Source: Campylobacter armoricus
Lineage (GTDB): Bacteria > Campylobacterota > Campylobacteria > Campylobacterales > Campylobacteraceae
Assembly: GCF_013372105.1 (NCBI RefSeq)
Contig: NZ_CP053825.1
Span: 930,001-994,000 of the forward strand
Direction: 5' to 3'
Length of the DNA: 64,000 nucleotides
This document shows, piece by piece, positions 47,218 to 55,433 of this stretch. The position numbers and the translations under genes were made by a program. Under the pieces are notes generated by a model, which saw nothing but the letters and a program-made list of their open reading frames with translations, was not told the DNA's origin and searched no databases. Each line of letters begins with the position of its first letter. Within the stretch, counting starts at the first letter, position 1.

Positions 47218-48506
47218 TTTTTACCTAGTTTTTTATAGTAAAAATCTTCCACGATTTGAACTTTTGCTCTATTAATATACAAAGAACCTTTTTCTACATC
47301 TTTATACACCGTGCTTCCTGCTGCGATGATTACCTCATCTTTTACCTCAACCGGAGCGATAAATTGCGTATCTGAACCCACAAAAACATTTTTACCTATT
47401 TTGGTTTTATGCTTTTTAACCCCATCATAATTACAAGTGATAGTTCCACAACCTATATTAGTCCCCTCATCTATCTCACAATCACCCAAATAACTCAAAT
47501 GCCCTGCTTTAACTCCATTTAATAAAGCATTTTTACATTCTACGAAATTTCCTATATGGGTATTTTTAAGCTGACATTTTGGACGCAAATGCGCTAAAGG
47601 CCCTACATCGCTATTTTCTACTATACTATCTTCAATCACACTTGAGCTTTTAATGATAGAATTAATAATTTTTGATTTTCCTTCTATACGCACACTTTCA
47701 TACACTTCGCACTCACCTACAAACTCAACCTCATCTGAAATAAAAGTCGTTGTCGGCATATGAAAAATCACTCCTTGCTTCATCCATTCTTTTTTAATCG
47801 CTTCTTGCATAAGATCTTGAGCTAGACAAAGCTCAATTTTATCATTTACCCCCATAAAATCTTGCTCATTTACAAACACCGCATCGATTTCATAGCCCTT
47901 TTCTTTTGCTAAATAAACCGCATCGGTTAAATAATACTCTTTAGCTTTATTATCATTTTTTATTAAAGGCAATACTTCTTTTAAAATTTGTGCTTTTATA
48001 GCATAAACGCCACTATTACAAATGTTTATAGCAAGTTCTTCTTTGCTTGCATCTTTTGTTTCTACTATTTTTTGAATTTTATTTTCTTTTAAAACTATTC
48101 TTCCATAGCTTTTTGGATCTTTTGCCTCAAAAACTGCCACATTAAAATCACTTTCATTTAAAGCTATTTTTTCTAAATCACTTGCTTTAACTAAAGGCAT
48201 ATCACCACACAAAATCAAAACTTTTTCATGCTTACTCTCATAACCCCTTAAAGCTCCTGCAGTACCTGGAAAATTTTGCAAGTCTTGTTCTAAAAAGCGT
48301 GTATTTGGAAAATACTCTAAAACAACTTGTTCGACTTTTTCTTTTTGATGAGAAAGCACCACACATACATCATCACTAATTTTATATGCTTGTTTTAAAA
48401 TATGTAAAATCATTGCTTTTGAGCAAATTTTTTGAAGTACTTTTGGATTTTGTGATTTCATACGCGTACCAAGTCCAGCAGCCAAAATAAGCACAGAAAT
48501 TTTCAT
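47214..48506 (-). CDS. glmU: Bifunctional UDP-GlcNAc pyrophosphorylase / glucosamine-1-P acetyltransferase
   Basis: GlmU makes UDP-GlcNAc for peptidoglycan, lipooligosaccharide and glycoproteins. The 430-aa protein has an N-terminal uridyltransferase domain with LILAAGLGTRMKSQNPKVLQ (nucleotide loop) and VLILCGDMPLV. The C-terminal left-handed beta helix begins near residue 250 and includes GPLAHLRPKCQLKNTHIGNFVECKNALL in parts, the active-site LSYLGDCEIDEGTNIGCGTITCNYDG, and KIGKNVFVGSDTQFIAPVEV. It heads the string to truA. It is divergent from the first autotransporter gene. Confidence 0.97.
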   Translation of the reverse strand: MKISVLILAAGLGTRMKSQNPKVLQKICSKAMILHILKQAYKISDDVCVVLSHQKEKVEQVVLEYFPNTRFLEQDLQNFPGTAGALRGYESKHEKVLILCGDMPLVKASDLEKIALNESDFNVAVFEAKDPKSYGRIVLKENKIQKIVETKDASKEELAINICNSGVYAIKAQILKEVLPLIKNDNKAKEYYLTDAVYLAKEKGYEIDAVFVNEQDFMGVNDKIELCLAQDLMQEAIKKEWMKQGVIFHMPTTTFISDEVEFVGECEVYESVRIEGKSKIINSIIKSSSVIEDSIVENSDVGPLAHLRPKCQLKNTHIGNFVECKNALLNGVKAGHLSYLGDCEIDEGTNIGCGTITCNYDGVKKHKTKIGKNVFVGSDTQFIAPVEVKDEVIIAAGSTVYKDVEKGSLYINRAKVQIVEDFYYKKLGKK

Positions 48507-48591
48507 GAAACACCTTTATAAAAAATTATTGCTTATTTTAACAAGCTAAAGTAAAAATTCTTACTAGTTGTTATTTGTTTTTTACAGATTT

Positions 48592-48707
48592 TCATTTACT
48601 TTAAACTTAAATTTATGGGGGGGGGTATAATGCCTTTTTCAATTTAAAATTAAAGGAGTAATCAAATGAAACTTTCTTATTATACAAGTAAAGTTTTAAT
48701 GGGAGTT
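48592..48707 (+). repeat. 5' direct repeat of the autotransporter pair, copy A
   Basis: This 116-base block includes the upstream A/T region, poly-G tract, -10 box, ribosome site and first 14 codons of the autotransporter. It is nearly identical to 60460-60574, differing by one G and a handful of substitutions. The two are in the same orientation, about 11.9 kb apart. Confidence 0.9.
48617..48631 (+). promoter_or_regulatory. Poly-G (9) directly upstream of the -10 box, autotransporter A
   Basis: Nine G residues (48617-48625) abut TATAAT (48626-48631), 35 bases before the ATG. The tract sits where the -35/-10 spacer would be, so slippage would change promoter spacing and expression level. An ATG overlapping the first G leads only to a short frame ending at TAA, so a translational switch is not supported. 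No strong -35 hexamer can be named. Confidence 0.78.
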
Positions 48708-50999
48708 AGCATTAGTGCTTTATTAAGTAGTGCTACCTTAGCACAAGAAATAAATCATGGAAATTTTACTGATTATTTCAATTATAAAGATGGAATTTGG
48801 AGTTTAGATTCTAAAGAAAATATAGAATTAAAAATACAACCTGGAAGTATTCAAGCATATTATGGTAAAGAAAACCATGATAAACCTATAAAAGAATTTA
48901 ATATCAAAACAAATGGTATTTTAACTATTGGAGATGAAGATAAGTGGATAGATGTAGGTAGTACTTCAACTAATGAAGCAAAATATGATTTATATAGTGT
49001 TAATTTAGAAGCAAAAGAAATCATTCTAAATAAAGATAAAACTACCTTAGAAGCATATAAAGCTTTTAATATAAAAGGAAATGTTACACTTAATGGTAGC
49101 TCACCTATAACAAATGATAATATACATGATGAAGAACTTGATAGACCTGGTTTATTTGTATGGAATGGATATGGCGAAAGAAATGGCTATATGAATATAC
49201 AAGGAAATTTAAATGTAAATAATTCTTTTATTGCTATGTATGATGCAAATAAAAAAGGTGGTTTAATCTTTGTAGATGGAGATGTGAATATAAAAGATTC
49301 AGCTATAGGCATAAGCACAAATAGTGTTTCAAATTTAGGTATAAACAACTATGTAGCCATAAAAACTACAGGCAATTTTAACCAAGATATAGATAAAAAC
49401 ATAGTAACAGCACTATATACTAAAGATATAACAAGCATGCTTGAAACTAGCAATTTACTACCAAAAAATGTATTTTTTGAAGATACCGATTTAGCTCAAT
49501 TTACAGACTATAAACTTAGTGTTTCTAATGATGGCAAAAGTCTTTTAATTAGCGGTGGTGCTAATGAAAATGTAAGAGATTTATCAAAAATATTAAAATC
49601 TGAAATTGATATTAGAAAAGAAGCTTTAGATACTTTTGAAGGTATAAAAAATAGCATAGAATACGATGAAGAATATAATCAAAATTCTTACCAAAAACCA
49701 GGATATATCGGAGATGAAGCTATGCTTGAGGCCATAGCTCAAGCAGAAAAAGAACTACAAGAACAAATTGAAAAATTAGAACAACAAATCCAAGATATAG
49801 AAGATAATGGTGGAAAATTTGATGGTAGTGATTTAGTTGAAAATATGAAAGATGTTAGCTTAGAAAATAAAAATTTAGCTGTAAATATGCTAAATAGTAT
49901 TTTAGATTCTAAACTTAGCAATGATGCTATAGCAGCACTTACTTTAGATACAACAGGAAAAAATCTAAATACAATCACAACAAACACAAATGCAAGTGCA
50001 AAAGCTATAGTAAATAATGCTCAAAATTCTTCTGTTAATTCTTCCATAGGCGTAGCAAATGACCTAGCTATTGGAACAAGAATAGCAAAACTTTCAAATC
50101 CTTATCAAGATAAAGCTTTAGTAGAAAAATTTGCTACAACCCATATAGCAGCACTAGCAAGTGATGTTTATAATTACTATGGAAACTCTTCATTTAACAA
50201 TAGCTTTTGGGGAAATGTTTTTGGTGGTGCAAATATCATAGATGGAGATAGCGGTGCTTTATATGGATTTACCCTAGGTGCTGATAAAAAAATCAACGAT
50301 AATGCTTTGCTTGGTATTTACTTTACTTATGCTGATTCAACTATTAAAGATGGTGTTATGGAGCAAAAATCAGATAATTATCAATTTGGTATTTATTCTT
50401 TAATCAATCCAAACGATCAATGGGAAATTAATCTAAGAGCTTATGGACAAATTTCTCCAACAGATCAAAGTGTAACAATGCTAAGTGATTCTAGTAATGC
50501 TGATTATAATAGTAAATTTTTTGGTTTAAGTGCTAATGCTGGTAGAATTTTTAATCCAAATTCATCATTATTTATCAAGCCTTTTGCTGGTATAAATTAC
50601 TACTACGCACACACTCCAAGTTATAAAGAAAGTGGTATGTTTGCAAAAGATGTTCAAAGCATGACAAATAATTCTATTAGTTTAGAACTAGGTGCTGAAT
50701 TTAGAAAATATATGAGTGAAGAATCATATTTATTTATCACTCCAAAAATAGAACAATATATAATGAATAATGGAGATGATTATGTGGCTGGATTTGTTGG
50801 CTCAAATTCAAATTTTATCATCAAAGGCAATGATAAGAAAAAAACTTACGCTCAAATCATTGTAGGTGGTAATGTAGATATTAACGAACAATTTAGCCTT
50901 AATGCAGGTATTGGAGCTAAACAAATATTAGCTGGCAAAACAGATAATAAAAACGAAACTTATGTAAGCGGTCAAGTAGGTTTTAAATATAAATTCTAA
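48666..50999 (+). CDS. Autotransporter protein (type V secretion), paralogue A
   Basis: This 777-aa protein has a signal peptide (MKLSYYTSKVLMGVSISALL, cleavage near TLAQE), a passenger of about 30-480 with short Asn/Gly/Asp-rich strands and a coiled-coil segment at ~355-390 (EKELQEQIEKLEQQIQDIE), and a C-terminal beta-barrel from ~505 ending in GQVGFKYKF, with the terminal Phe needed for outer-membrane insertion. No catalytic triad or RGD motif is seen, so an adhesin-like role is only inferred. The ribosome site AAAGGAG is strong. Regulation is probably by the poly-G promoter tract. The paralogue lies at 60533-62767. Confidence 0.88.
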   Translation: MKLSYYTSKVLMGVSISALLSSATLAQEINHGNFTDYFNYKDGIWSLDSKENIELKIQPGSIQAYYGKENHDKPIKEFNIKTNGILTIGDEDKWIDVGSTSTNEAKYDLYSVNLEAKEIILNKDKTTLEAYKAFNIKGNVTLNGSSPITNDNIHDEELDRPGLFVWNGYGERNGYMNIQGNLNVNNSFIAMYDANKKGGLIFVDGDVNIKDSAIGISTNSVSNLGINNYVAIKTTGNFNQDIDKNIVTALYTKDITSMLETSNLLPKNVFFEDTDLAQFTDYKLSVSNDGKSLLISGGANENVRDLSKILKSEIDIRKEALDTFEGIKNSIEYDEEYNQNSYQKPGYIGDEAMLEAIAQAEKELQEQIEKLEQQIQDIEDNGGKFDGSDLVENMKDVSLENKNLAVNMLNSILDSKLSNDAIAALTLDTTGKNLNTITTNTNASAKAIVNNAQNSSVNSSIGVANDLAIGTRIAKLSNPYQDKALVEKFATTHIAALASDVYNYYGNSSFNNSFWGNVFGGANIIDGDSGALYGFTLGADKKINDNALLGIYFTYADSTIKDGVMEQKSDNYQFGIYSLINPNDQWEINLRAYGQISPTDQSVTMLSDSSNADYNSKFFGLSANAGRIFNPNSSLFIKPFAGINYYYAHTPSYKESGMFAKDVQSMTNNSISLELGAEFRKYMSEESYLFITPKIEQYIMNNGDDYVAGFVGSNSNFIIKGNDKKKTYAQIIVGGNVDINEQFSLNAGIGAKQILAGKTDNKNETYVSGQVGFKYKF

Positions 51000-51045
51000 A
51001 AATTTTGAGAAACTCCTTAAATGCTAGAGTTTTTACTCTAGCATT
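50701..51045 (+). repeat. 3' direct repeat of the autotransporter pair, copy A
   Basis: Three exactly matching blocks at 50701-50781 (81 bases), 50830-50945 (116 bases) and 50970-51045 (76 bases) repeat at 62472-62552, 62598-62713 and 62738-62813. They are separated by short diverged segments. They cover the last part of the beta-barrel, the stop codon and the terminator. The exactness contrasts with diverged passengers. Confidence 0.92.
51020..51045 (+). terminator. Hairpin terminator after autotransporter A
   Basis: AATGCTAGAG-TTTTTA-CTCTAGCATT is a perfect 10-bp stem beginning 21 bases after the stop codon. The same sequence follows paralogue B. Confidence 0.75.
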
Positions 51046-51087
51046 AAAAATTAGTCAAATATAGTATTTTTTTAAGAGTAAAATTGC

Positions 51088-51093
51088 TAAAAT
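51088..51093 (+). promoter_or_regulatory. Candidate -10 box for fliP
   Basis: TAAAAT lies 31 bases before the fliP TTG start, with T-rich sequence upstream. The ribosome site AAGGA is at about 51113-51117. The call is weak because the box is imperfect. Confidence 0.35.
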
Positions 51094-51123
51094 AATGCTT
51101 TTGATTTTAACTAAGGAAAAATT

Positions 51124-51858
51124 TTGAGGGTTTTACTGGTTTTATTTTTTTCAAGTTTGGTTCTTTTTGGTGCTGAAGCAACCATACCAACCGTGAATTT
51201 AAGTCTTAGTGCTCCAAATAGCCCTCAACAGCTTGTAACAACATTAAACATAGTTATAGTTTTAACTATATTAGCTCTTGCACCTACCATAGTTTTTGTA
51301 ATGACTTCTTTTTTAAGACTTATAGTGGTATTTTCTTTTTTAAGAACTGCTCTTGGTACTCAAACTATGCCACCAAATACCATTTTAGTTACCCTAGCTT
51401 TGATTTTAACTTTTTTCATAATGGAGCCTGTTGCTACAAAATCATACAATGAAGGTATAAAACCCTACATTGCTGAACAAATAGGCTATGAAGAAGCTTT
51501 TGCCAAAGGTGTTAAGCCTTTTAAAGATTTTATGCTTAAAAACACTAGAGAAAAAGATTTAGCCCTTTTTTATAGAATTAGAAATTTAGAAAATCCAAAA
51601 ACCATAGACGATGTGCCTTTAACGGTTTTAGTTCCTGCATTTATGATTAGTGAGTTAAAAACTGCTTTTGAAATAGGATTTTTACTCTTTTTGCCATTTT
51701 TGGTTATTGATATGGTTGTAAGCTCTGTATTAATGTCTATGGGTATGATGATGCTTCCACCTGTGATGATTTCTATGCCTTTTAAATTGCTTATTTTTGT
51801 TCTAGTAGATGGATGGAACTTACTCATTCAAAATTTAGTCAAAAGCTTTTTAACATAA
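51124..51858 (+). CDS. fliP: Flagellar biosynthesis protein FliP
   Basis: FliP forms, with FliQ and FliR, the core channel of the flagellar export apparatus. The 244-aa protein has a cleavable signal peptide (VLLVLFFSSLVLFGAEA), then four membrane segments. Typical are VFVMTSFLRLIVVFSFLRTALGTQTMPPN in parts, LILTFFIMEPV, LVPAFMISELKTAFEIGFLLFLPFLVIDMVVSSVLMSMGMMMLPP in parts, and KLLIFVLVDGW. The start is TTG behind AAGGA. From memory, fliP lies next to glmU in C. jejuni; here an autotransporter locus sits between them. Confidence 0.97.
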   Translation: MRVLLVLFFSSLVLFGAEATIPTVNLSLSAPNSPQQLVTTLNIVIVLTILALAPTIVFVMTSFLRLIVVFSFLRTALGTQTMPPNTILVTLALILTFFIMEPVATKSYNEGIKPYIAEQIGYEEAFAKGVKPFKDFMLKNTREKDLALFYRIRNLENPKTIDDVPLTVLVPAFMISELKTAFEIGFLLFLPFLVIDMVVSSVLMSMGMMMLPPVMISMPFKLLIFVLVDGWNLLIQNLVKSFLT

Positions 51859-51877
51859 AAATATTAAAAGTAAAAAT

Positions 51878-52789
51878 ATGTTTATTTTTTCATCGTTATT
51901 TAGTATATTTTGCTTACTTTTTGGTGGATATTTTGCTAAGAAAATTAAAATTTTAAAACAAAAACAAGCTAGGGCTTTTCTTGACTTTGCTATCATTTTT
52001 GCTCTACCTTGTTTAATTTTTGAAAGAACTTATCATTTAAATTTTGATTTTTCTTTGATAATGATTATTTTAATTGGTTTGTTTTCATCACTTGTTTCAG
52101 CTTTGTTTTGCACGATTTTAGCTTTCTTTTTTAAATTTAGTAAAAGCACTCTAGTAAGTATTTTTTTACTTTCAAGTTTTGGAAATACTTTATTTGTAGG
52201 TATTCCTGTCGTAATGGGAATTTACAAACAATCTTATTTTTTAGGAGAAATTATTCTTTATGATGCTCTTGCTACTTCTTTACCAGTAGCCCTGCTTGCA
52301 CCTTTTATCATCTCTTTAGCAAGTGAGCAAAAAACGAGTTTTTTTCAAAATCTTAAAAAAATCTTTACTTTTCCACCCTTTGTTGCACTTATCTTAGGGA
52401 TAGTTTTTAAACTAATCCAACTTCCAGAATTTATTTTTGAACCTTTGCGTATGTTGGGTTCTAGTGCTACACCCATAGCTTTATTTGCTATAGGATTAAA
52501 CTTGGGTTTTAGCTCTATTACAACTTCTTATAAGGCTACTTCAATAGTCATTTTTGGCAAAATGATACTCACACCTTTGATATTTTTAGCACTTTTAAAA
52601 CTCTTAAACTTTGAGCTAAATTCTAGCTCTATCATTGCCTTGCTTGAATCAGCAATGCCTACTATGACAATGGTTGCAGCCATGATAATGAAAGCAAAAC
52701 TTGATACAAATTTGGCTGTGAGTTCAGTGGCTTTTGGAATAGTCTTTGCCTTTATTTCTTTACCTATTTGGGTGTATTTTTTAATCTAA
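51878..52789 (+). CDS. AEC family transporter (auxin efflux carrier/malate permease type)
   Basis: This 303-aa inner-membrane protein has about ten predicted membrane segments in two similar halves. Typical patterns are FDFAIIFALPCLIFERTYH-type text (FLDFAIIFALPCLIFE), LSSFGNTLFVGIPVVMGIYK (conserved Gly-Asn near the first half), and ALLESAMPTMTMVAAMIMKAKLD in the second half. Family members move organic acids or amino-acid-related compounds, and the substrate here is unknown. It follows fliP after 19 bases and precedes pabB after 8, so a shared transcript is likely. Confidence 0.85.
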   Translation: MFIFSSLFSIFCLLFGGYFAKKIKILKQKQARAFLDFAIIFALPCLIFERTYHLNFDFSLIMIILIGLFSSLVSALFCTILAFFFKFSKSTLVSIFLLSSFGNTLFVGIPVVMGIYKQSYFLGEIILYDALATSLPVALLAPFIISLASEQKTSFFQNLKKIFTFPPFVALILGIVFKLIQLPEFIFEPLRMLGSSATPIALFAIGLNLGFSSITTSYKATSIVIFGKMILTPLIFLALLKLLNFELNSSSIIALLESAMPTMTMVAAMIMKAKLDTNLAVSSVAFGIVFAFISLPIWVYFLI

Positions 52790-52797
52790 GGATGTAA

Positions 52798-54546
52798 ATG
52801 ACATTTGCTATCTTTGGAAAATATCTTTACAATGATCTTACTTTTACCCTTAAAGCTTACAATCAAAAAGAAAGTAAAAAAGCTTTCAAAATCATAGAAA
52901 AATGCAAAAATGATTATTATTTTTTAGGTTATATTCGATATGAATTTTATAAATACTTAGAAGATGAAAATTATACAAGCAAAGAGCCTTTTTTATATTT
53001 TTTTGCTTTCAAAACAAAAAAAATCTTTATAAATAAAGAAACAAATTTAGACTTTTATCCAAACTTTTTATCAAATTTAAATCAAGAAAACTATTTTGTA
53101 AATTTTGACAAAGTTAAACAAGCAATAGCCAAAGGACAAAGTTACCAAATCAATCTTACTCAAGAATTACACTTACAATCAAATCTTAATATATATGAAA
53201 GTTTTTTAAGTCTTTATCCTAGACAAAATACCCCTTATAAAGCTTATATGAAAAATGAATTCTTAGAATTAGCTTCTTTTTCGCCTGAGCTTTTTTTTAA
53301 AATCAAAAATAAAAAAATCATCACAAAACCCATGAAAGGCACAATAAAACGCTCAAATAACCCAAAAGAAGATGAAAAATTAAAAGAATTTTTAAAACAA
53401 GATGAGAAAACCATTAGCGAAAATGTGATGATAGTTGATTTGTTGCGTAATGATATTTCTAAATTAATAAAAAAGAATTCTTTAAACTGCAAGCTCTTTC
53501 AAGTGAAAACCTATCCCACTCTACACCAGTTTATATCAAAAATTAGTGGAAAATTAAAAAAAGATATAAATTATTTTAAAATTTTTAAAGCTCTTTTTCC
53601 ATGTGGTTCTATCACTGGTGCTCCAAAACTTGAAGCTATTAAACTTATACAAGATTTAGAACAAAGAGAACGCGGGATTTATTGTGGGGCTATAGGATTA
53701 ATTCATAAAAAAAATGCAAAATTTAGCGTAGCTATACGCACTTTAGAGAAAAAAAATTATGATGATTTTTTAAGATATGGTGTAGGAAGTGGGCTTGTAT
53801 GGGATTCACAAAAGAAAGATGAATTTGAAGAATTAAAGTTAAAAAGTAAAATTTTAAAACCTGATTTTTATTTATTTGAAACAATGTATTATAAAAATCA
53901 TTCTATTTTATTTTTCAAAGAACATTTAACAAGGCTTTTAAATTCAGCCAAATTTTTTGGCTTTGAAACCCAAAATTTGATAGAAGAATTCAAAAACACA
54001 ATAAACAAAAAAGATAAAAGAATTCATTTTAAATCTATACAAAATTTTAATGAATTTGTTTTTAATCATCAGTATTTTTTTACAAAAAGTAATTTCACTC
54101 AAAAAGGTTCAAAGGCCATTAAATTAAAACTCTTTAAAAATGGTCTTTATGAATTTGAATTTAATAATATAAGTGAAAACCTCAGCAAAAAAATACTTAT
54201 AAGTAAAGATATATTAAAAGTAAATACCTTAACTCACCATAAAAGCTCTTTGCGTAGTATATATGATGCAAATTCATATTTATGGAAAGAAAATATTTGC
54301 TATGATATAGTTTTTTTTGATAAAGAAAATTTACTTTGTGAGGGCTCAAGAACTAATATCATTATAAAATTAAACGATGGGTATTTTACTCCATACACCA
54401 AAAACTGCCTAAATGGCATTTATAGACAAATGCTTTTAAAACACAAACTTATTAAAGAAAAAGATATTAATAAAAATGAATTTTTAAATGCTAAAGAAAT
54501 TTATGCTATTAATTCCTTAAGAGGATTGAAGAAGGTGTATTTATAA
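52798..54546 (+). CDS. Fused aminodeoxychorismate synthase component I / aminodeoxychorismate lyase (PabB-PabC)
   Basis: This 582-aa protein makes para-aminobenzoate for folate from chorismate, in two steps. The N-terminal PabB part (about 1-345) has SYQINLTQELHL, LELASFSPELFFKI, ITKPMKGTIKRSNNP, MIVDLLRNDISKL, LFPCGSITGAPKLEAIKLI and GIYCGAIGLI. The C-terminal part (about 355-582) is a PLP fold IV lyase domain with LFETMYYKNHSILFFKEHLTRLLNS and CEGSRTNIIIKL. The amidotransferase partner (PabA) is encoded two genes downstream. Fusion of PabB and PabC is known in other bacteria. Confidence 0.92.
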   Translation: MTFAIFGKYLYNDLTFTLKAYNQKESKKAFKIIEKCKNDYYFLGYIRYEFYKYLEDENYTSKEPFLYFFAFKTKKIFINKETNLDFYPNFLSNLNQENYFVNFDKVKQAIAKGQSYQINLTQELHLQSNLNIYESFLSLYPRQNTPYKAYMKNEFLELASFSPELFFKIKNKKIITKPMKGTIKRSNNPKEDEKLKEFLKQDEKTISENVMIVDLLRNDISKLIKKNSLNCKLFQVKTYPTLHQFISKISGKLKKDINYFKIFKALFPCGSITGAPKLEAIKLIQDLEQRERGIYCGAIGLIHKKNAKFSVAIRTLEKKNYDDFLRYGVGSGLVWDSQKKDEFEELKLKSKILKPDFYLFETMYYKNHSILFFKEHLTRLLNSAKFFGFETQNLIEEFKNTINKKDKRIHFKSIQNFNEFVFNHQYFFTKSNFTQKGSKAIKLKLFKNGLYEFEFNNISENLSKKILISKDILKVNTLTHHKSSLRSIYDANSYLWKENICYDIVFFDKENLLCEGSRTNIIIKLNDGYFTPYTKNCLNGIYRQMLLKHKLIKEKDINKNEFLNAKEIYAINSLRGLKKVYL

Positions 54547-54595
54547 AAATATTTTTTGGGCGATTTTAAAACATATCATCAAAAAAGGATAAATC

Positions 54596-54826
54596 GTGCA
54601 AATCAACACGCAAATATTTTCCAAAATGATAAAATACAAAATTCTTCAAGTGATACAGAAGCAACCATCACAAATGAAGCTAAAAATATGGCATAAAACA
54701 GAGTTTCAAACCCAAAGCAATGATATTTTAAAAGATGGTGATATATTAAATAAACTATACGAAAAATTAGCACAAATTATCAAAAACAATTTCAAAAGAC
54801 TGACAAATCACAAAGCTAGACAATAA
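54596..54826 (+). CDS. Doubtful small protein between pabBC and pabA
   Basis: A GTG at 54596 with AAAGGA upstream opens a 76-codon frame to the stop overlapping pabA (TAATG). Its two ends read naturally (QINTQIF at the start, TEFQTQSNDILKDGDILNKL near the end). The middle (about 54624-54692) instead reads better one frame over as NDKIQNSSSDTEATITNEAK. This looks like a gene with two compensating one-base changes, or one whose true frame differs. I recognise no family, and the function is unknown. Confidence 0.4.
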   Translation: MQINTQIFSKMIKYKILQVIQKQPSQMKLKIWHKTEFQTQSNDILKDGDILNKLYEKLAQIIKNNFKRLTNHKARQ

Positions 54827-55389
54827 TGAAAGTTTTAATCATAGACAACTACGATTCTTTTACCTACACTATAGCCTTTTATTTAAAAGAATTAAATATT
54901 GCTTATAAAATCATAAAAAATGATAAATTTAAAAATCCCAAAAAACTTGAAAAATACAATTTTACTCACCTTTTAATCTCACCAGGTCCAAATTCTCCAA
55001 AAGAATCAAAACTAAGCCTAAAAGCTATAAAATACTTTAAAAAGAATAAAAAAATTCTTGGAATTTGCTTGGGTCATCAATGTATAGCTTATGCATTTGG
55101 TGGTAAAATTTCAAAACTTCCAAACCCAACTCATGGCAAGGTAAAAACTATAAAATTCAAATCAAATCCACTTTTTAAACAACTTGAACAAAATTTTCAA
55201 ATTTGTTTATATCATTCTCTTTATGTTAGCTACATAGGTAAAAAATGCGAAATTTTAGCACAAAGTAAGGATGGTATCATCATGGCTTTAAAACATAAAA
55301 AATACAATATTTATGGAGTTCAGTTTCACCCCGAAGCCATACTTAGCCAAAATGGTAAAAAATTACTTAAAAATTTTCTTACTTTATAA
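54826..55389 (+). CDS. pabA: Aminodeoxychorismate/anthranilate synthase glutamine amidotransferase (PabA)
   Basis: This class I glutamine amidotransferase supplies ammonia to PabB for 4-amino-4-deoxychorismate. The 187-aa protein has VLIIDNYDSFTYTIAFYL, LLISPGPNSPKES, the nucleophile Cys in ILGICLGHQCIAYAFGG, and the His-Glu pair in YGVQFHPEAIL. Its position near the PabB-PabC fusion favours a role in pABA synthesis; amphibolic use for tryptophan synthesis cannot be excluded. It shares TAATG with the doubtful ORF. Confidence 0.94.
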   Translation: MKVLIIDNYDSFTYTIAFYLKELNIAYKIIKNDKFKNPKKLEKYNFTHLLISPGPNSPKESKLSLKAIKYFKKNKKILGICLGHQCIAYAFGGKISKLPNPTHGKVKTIKFKSNPLFKQLEQNFQICLYHSLYVSYIGKKCEILAQSKDGIIMALKHKKYNIYGVQFHPEAILSQNGKKLLKNFLTL

Positions 55390-55409
55390 TTACTTTAAGT
55401 TATATTTTT

Positions 55410-55415
55410 TATAAT
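55410..55415 (+). promoter_or_regulatory. -10 box of the cmeDEF operon
   Basis: TATAAT preceded by TATATTTTT lies 18 bases before the cmeD ATG. The leader would be only about 12 bases, and no strong ribosome site is visible. No clear operator for a repressor is seen. Confidence 0.5.
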
Positions 55416-55433
55416 AAATCAAAAAGTTTAAAA

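Noticed and set aside
48615-48646. An ATG overlapping the promoter poly-G as a translational switch
   Set aside because: At the present length the frame ends at TAA before the autotransporter ATG and is not continuous with it, and a strong ribosome site precedes the real start.
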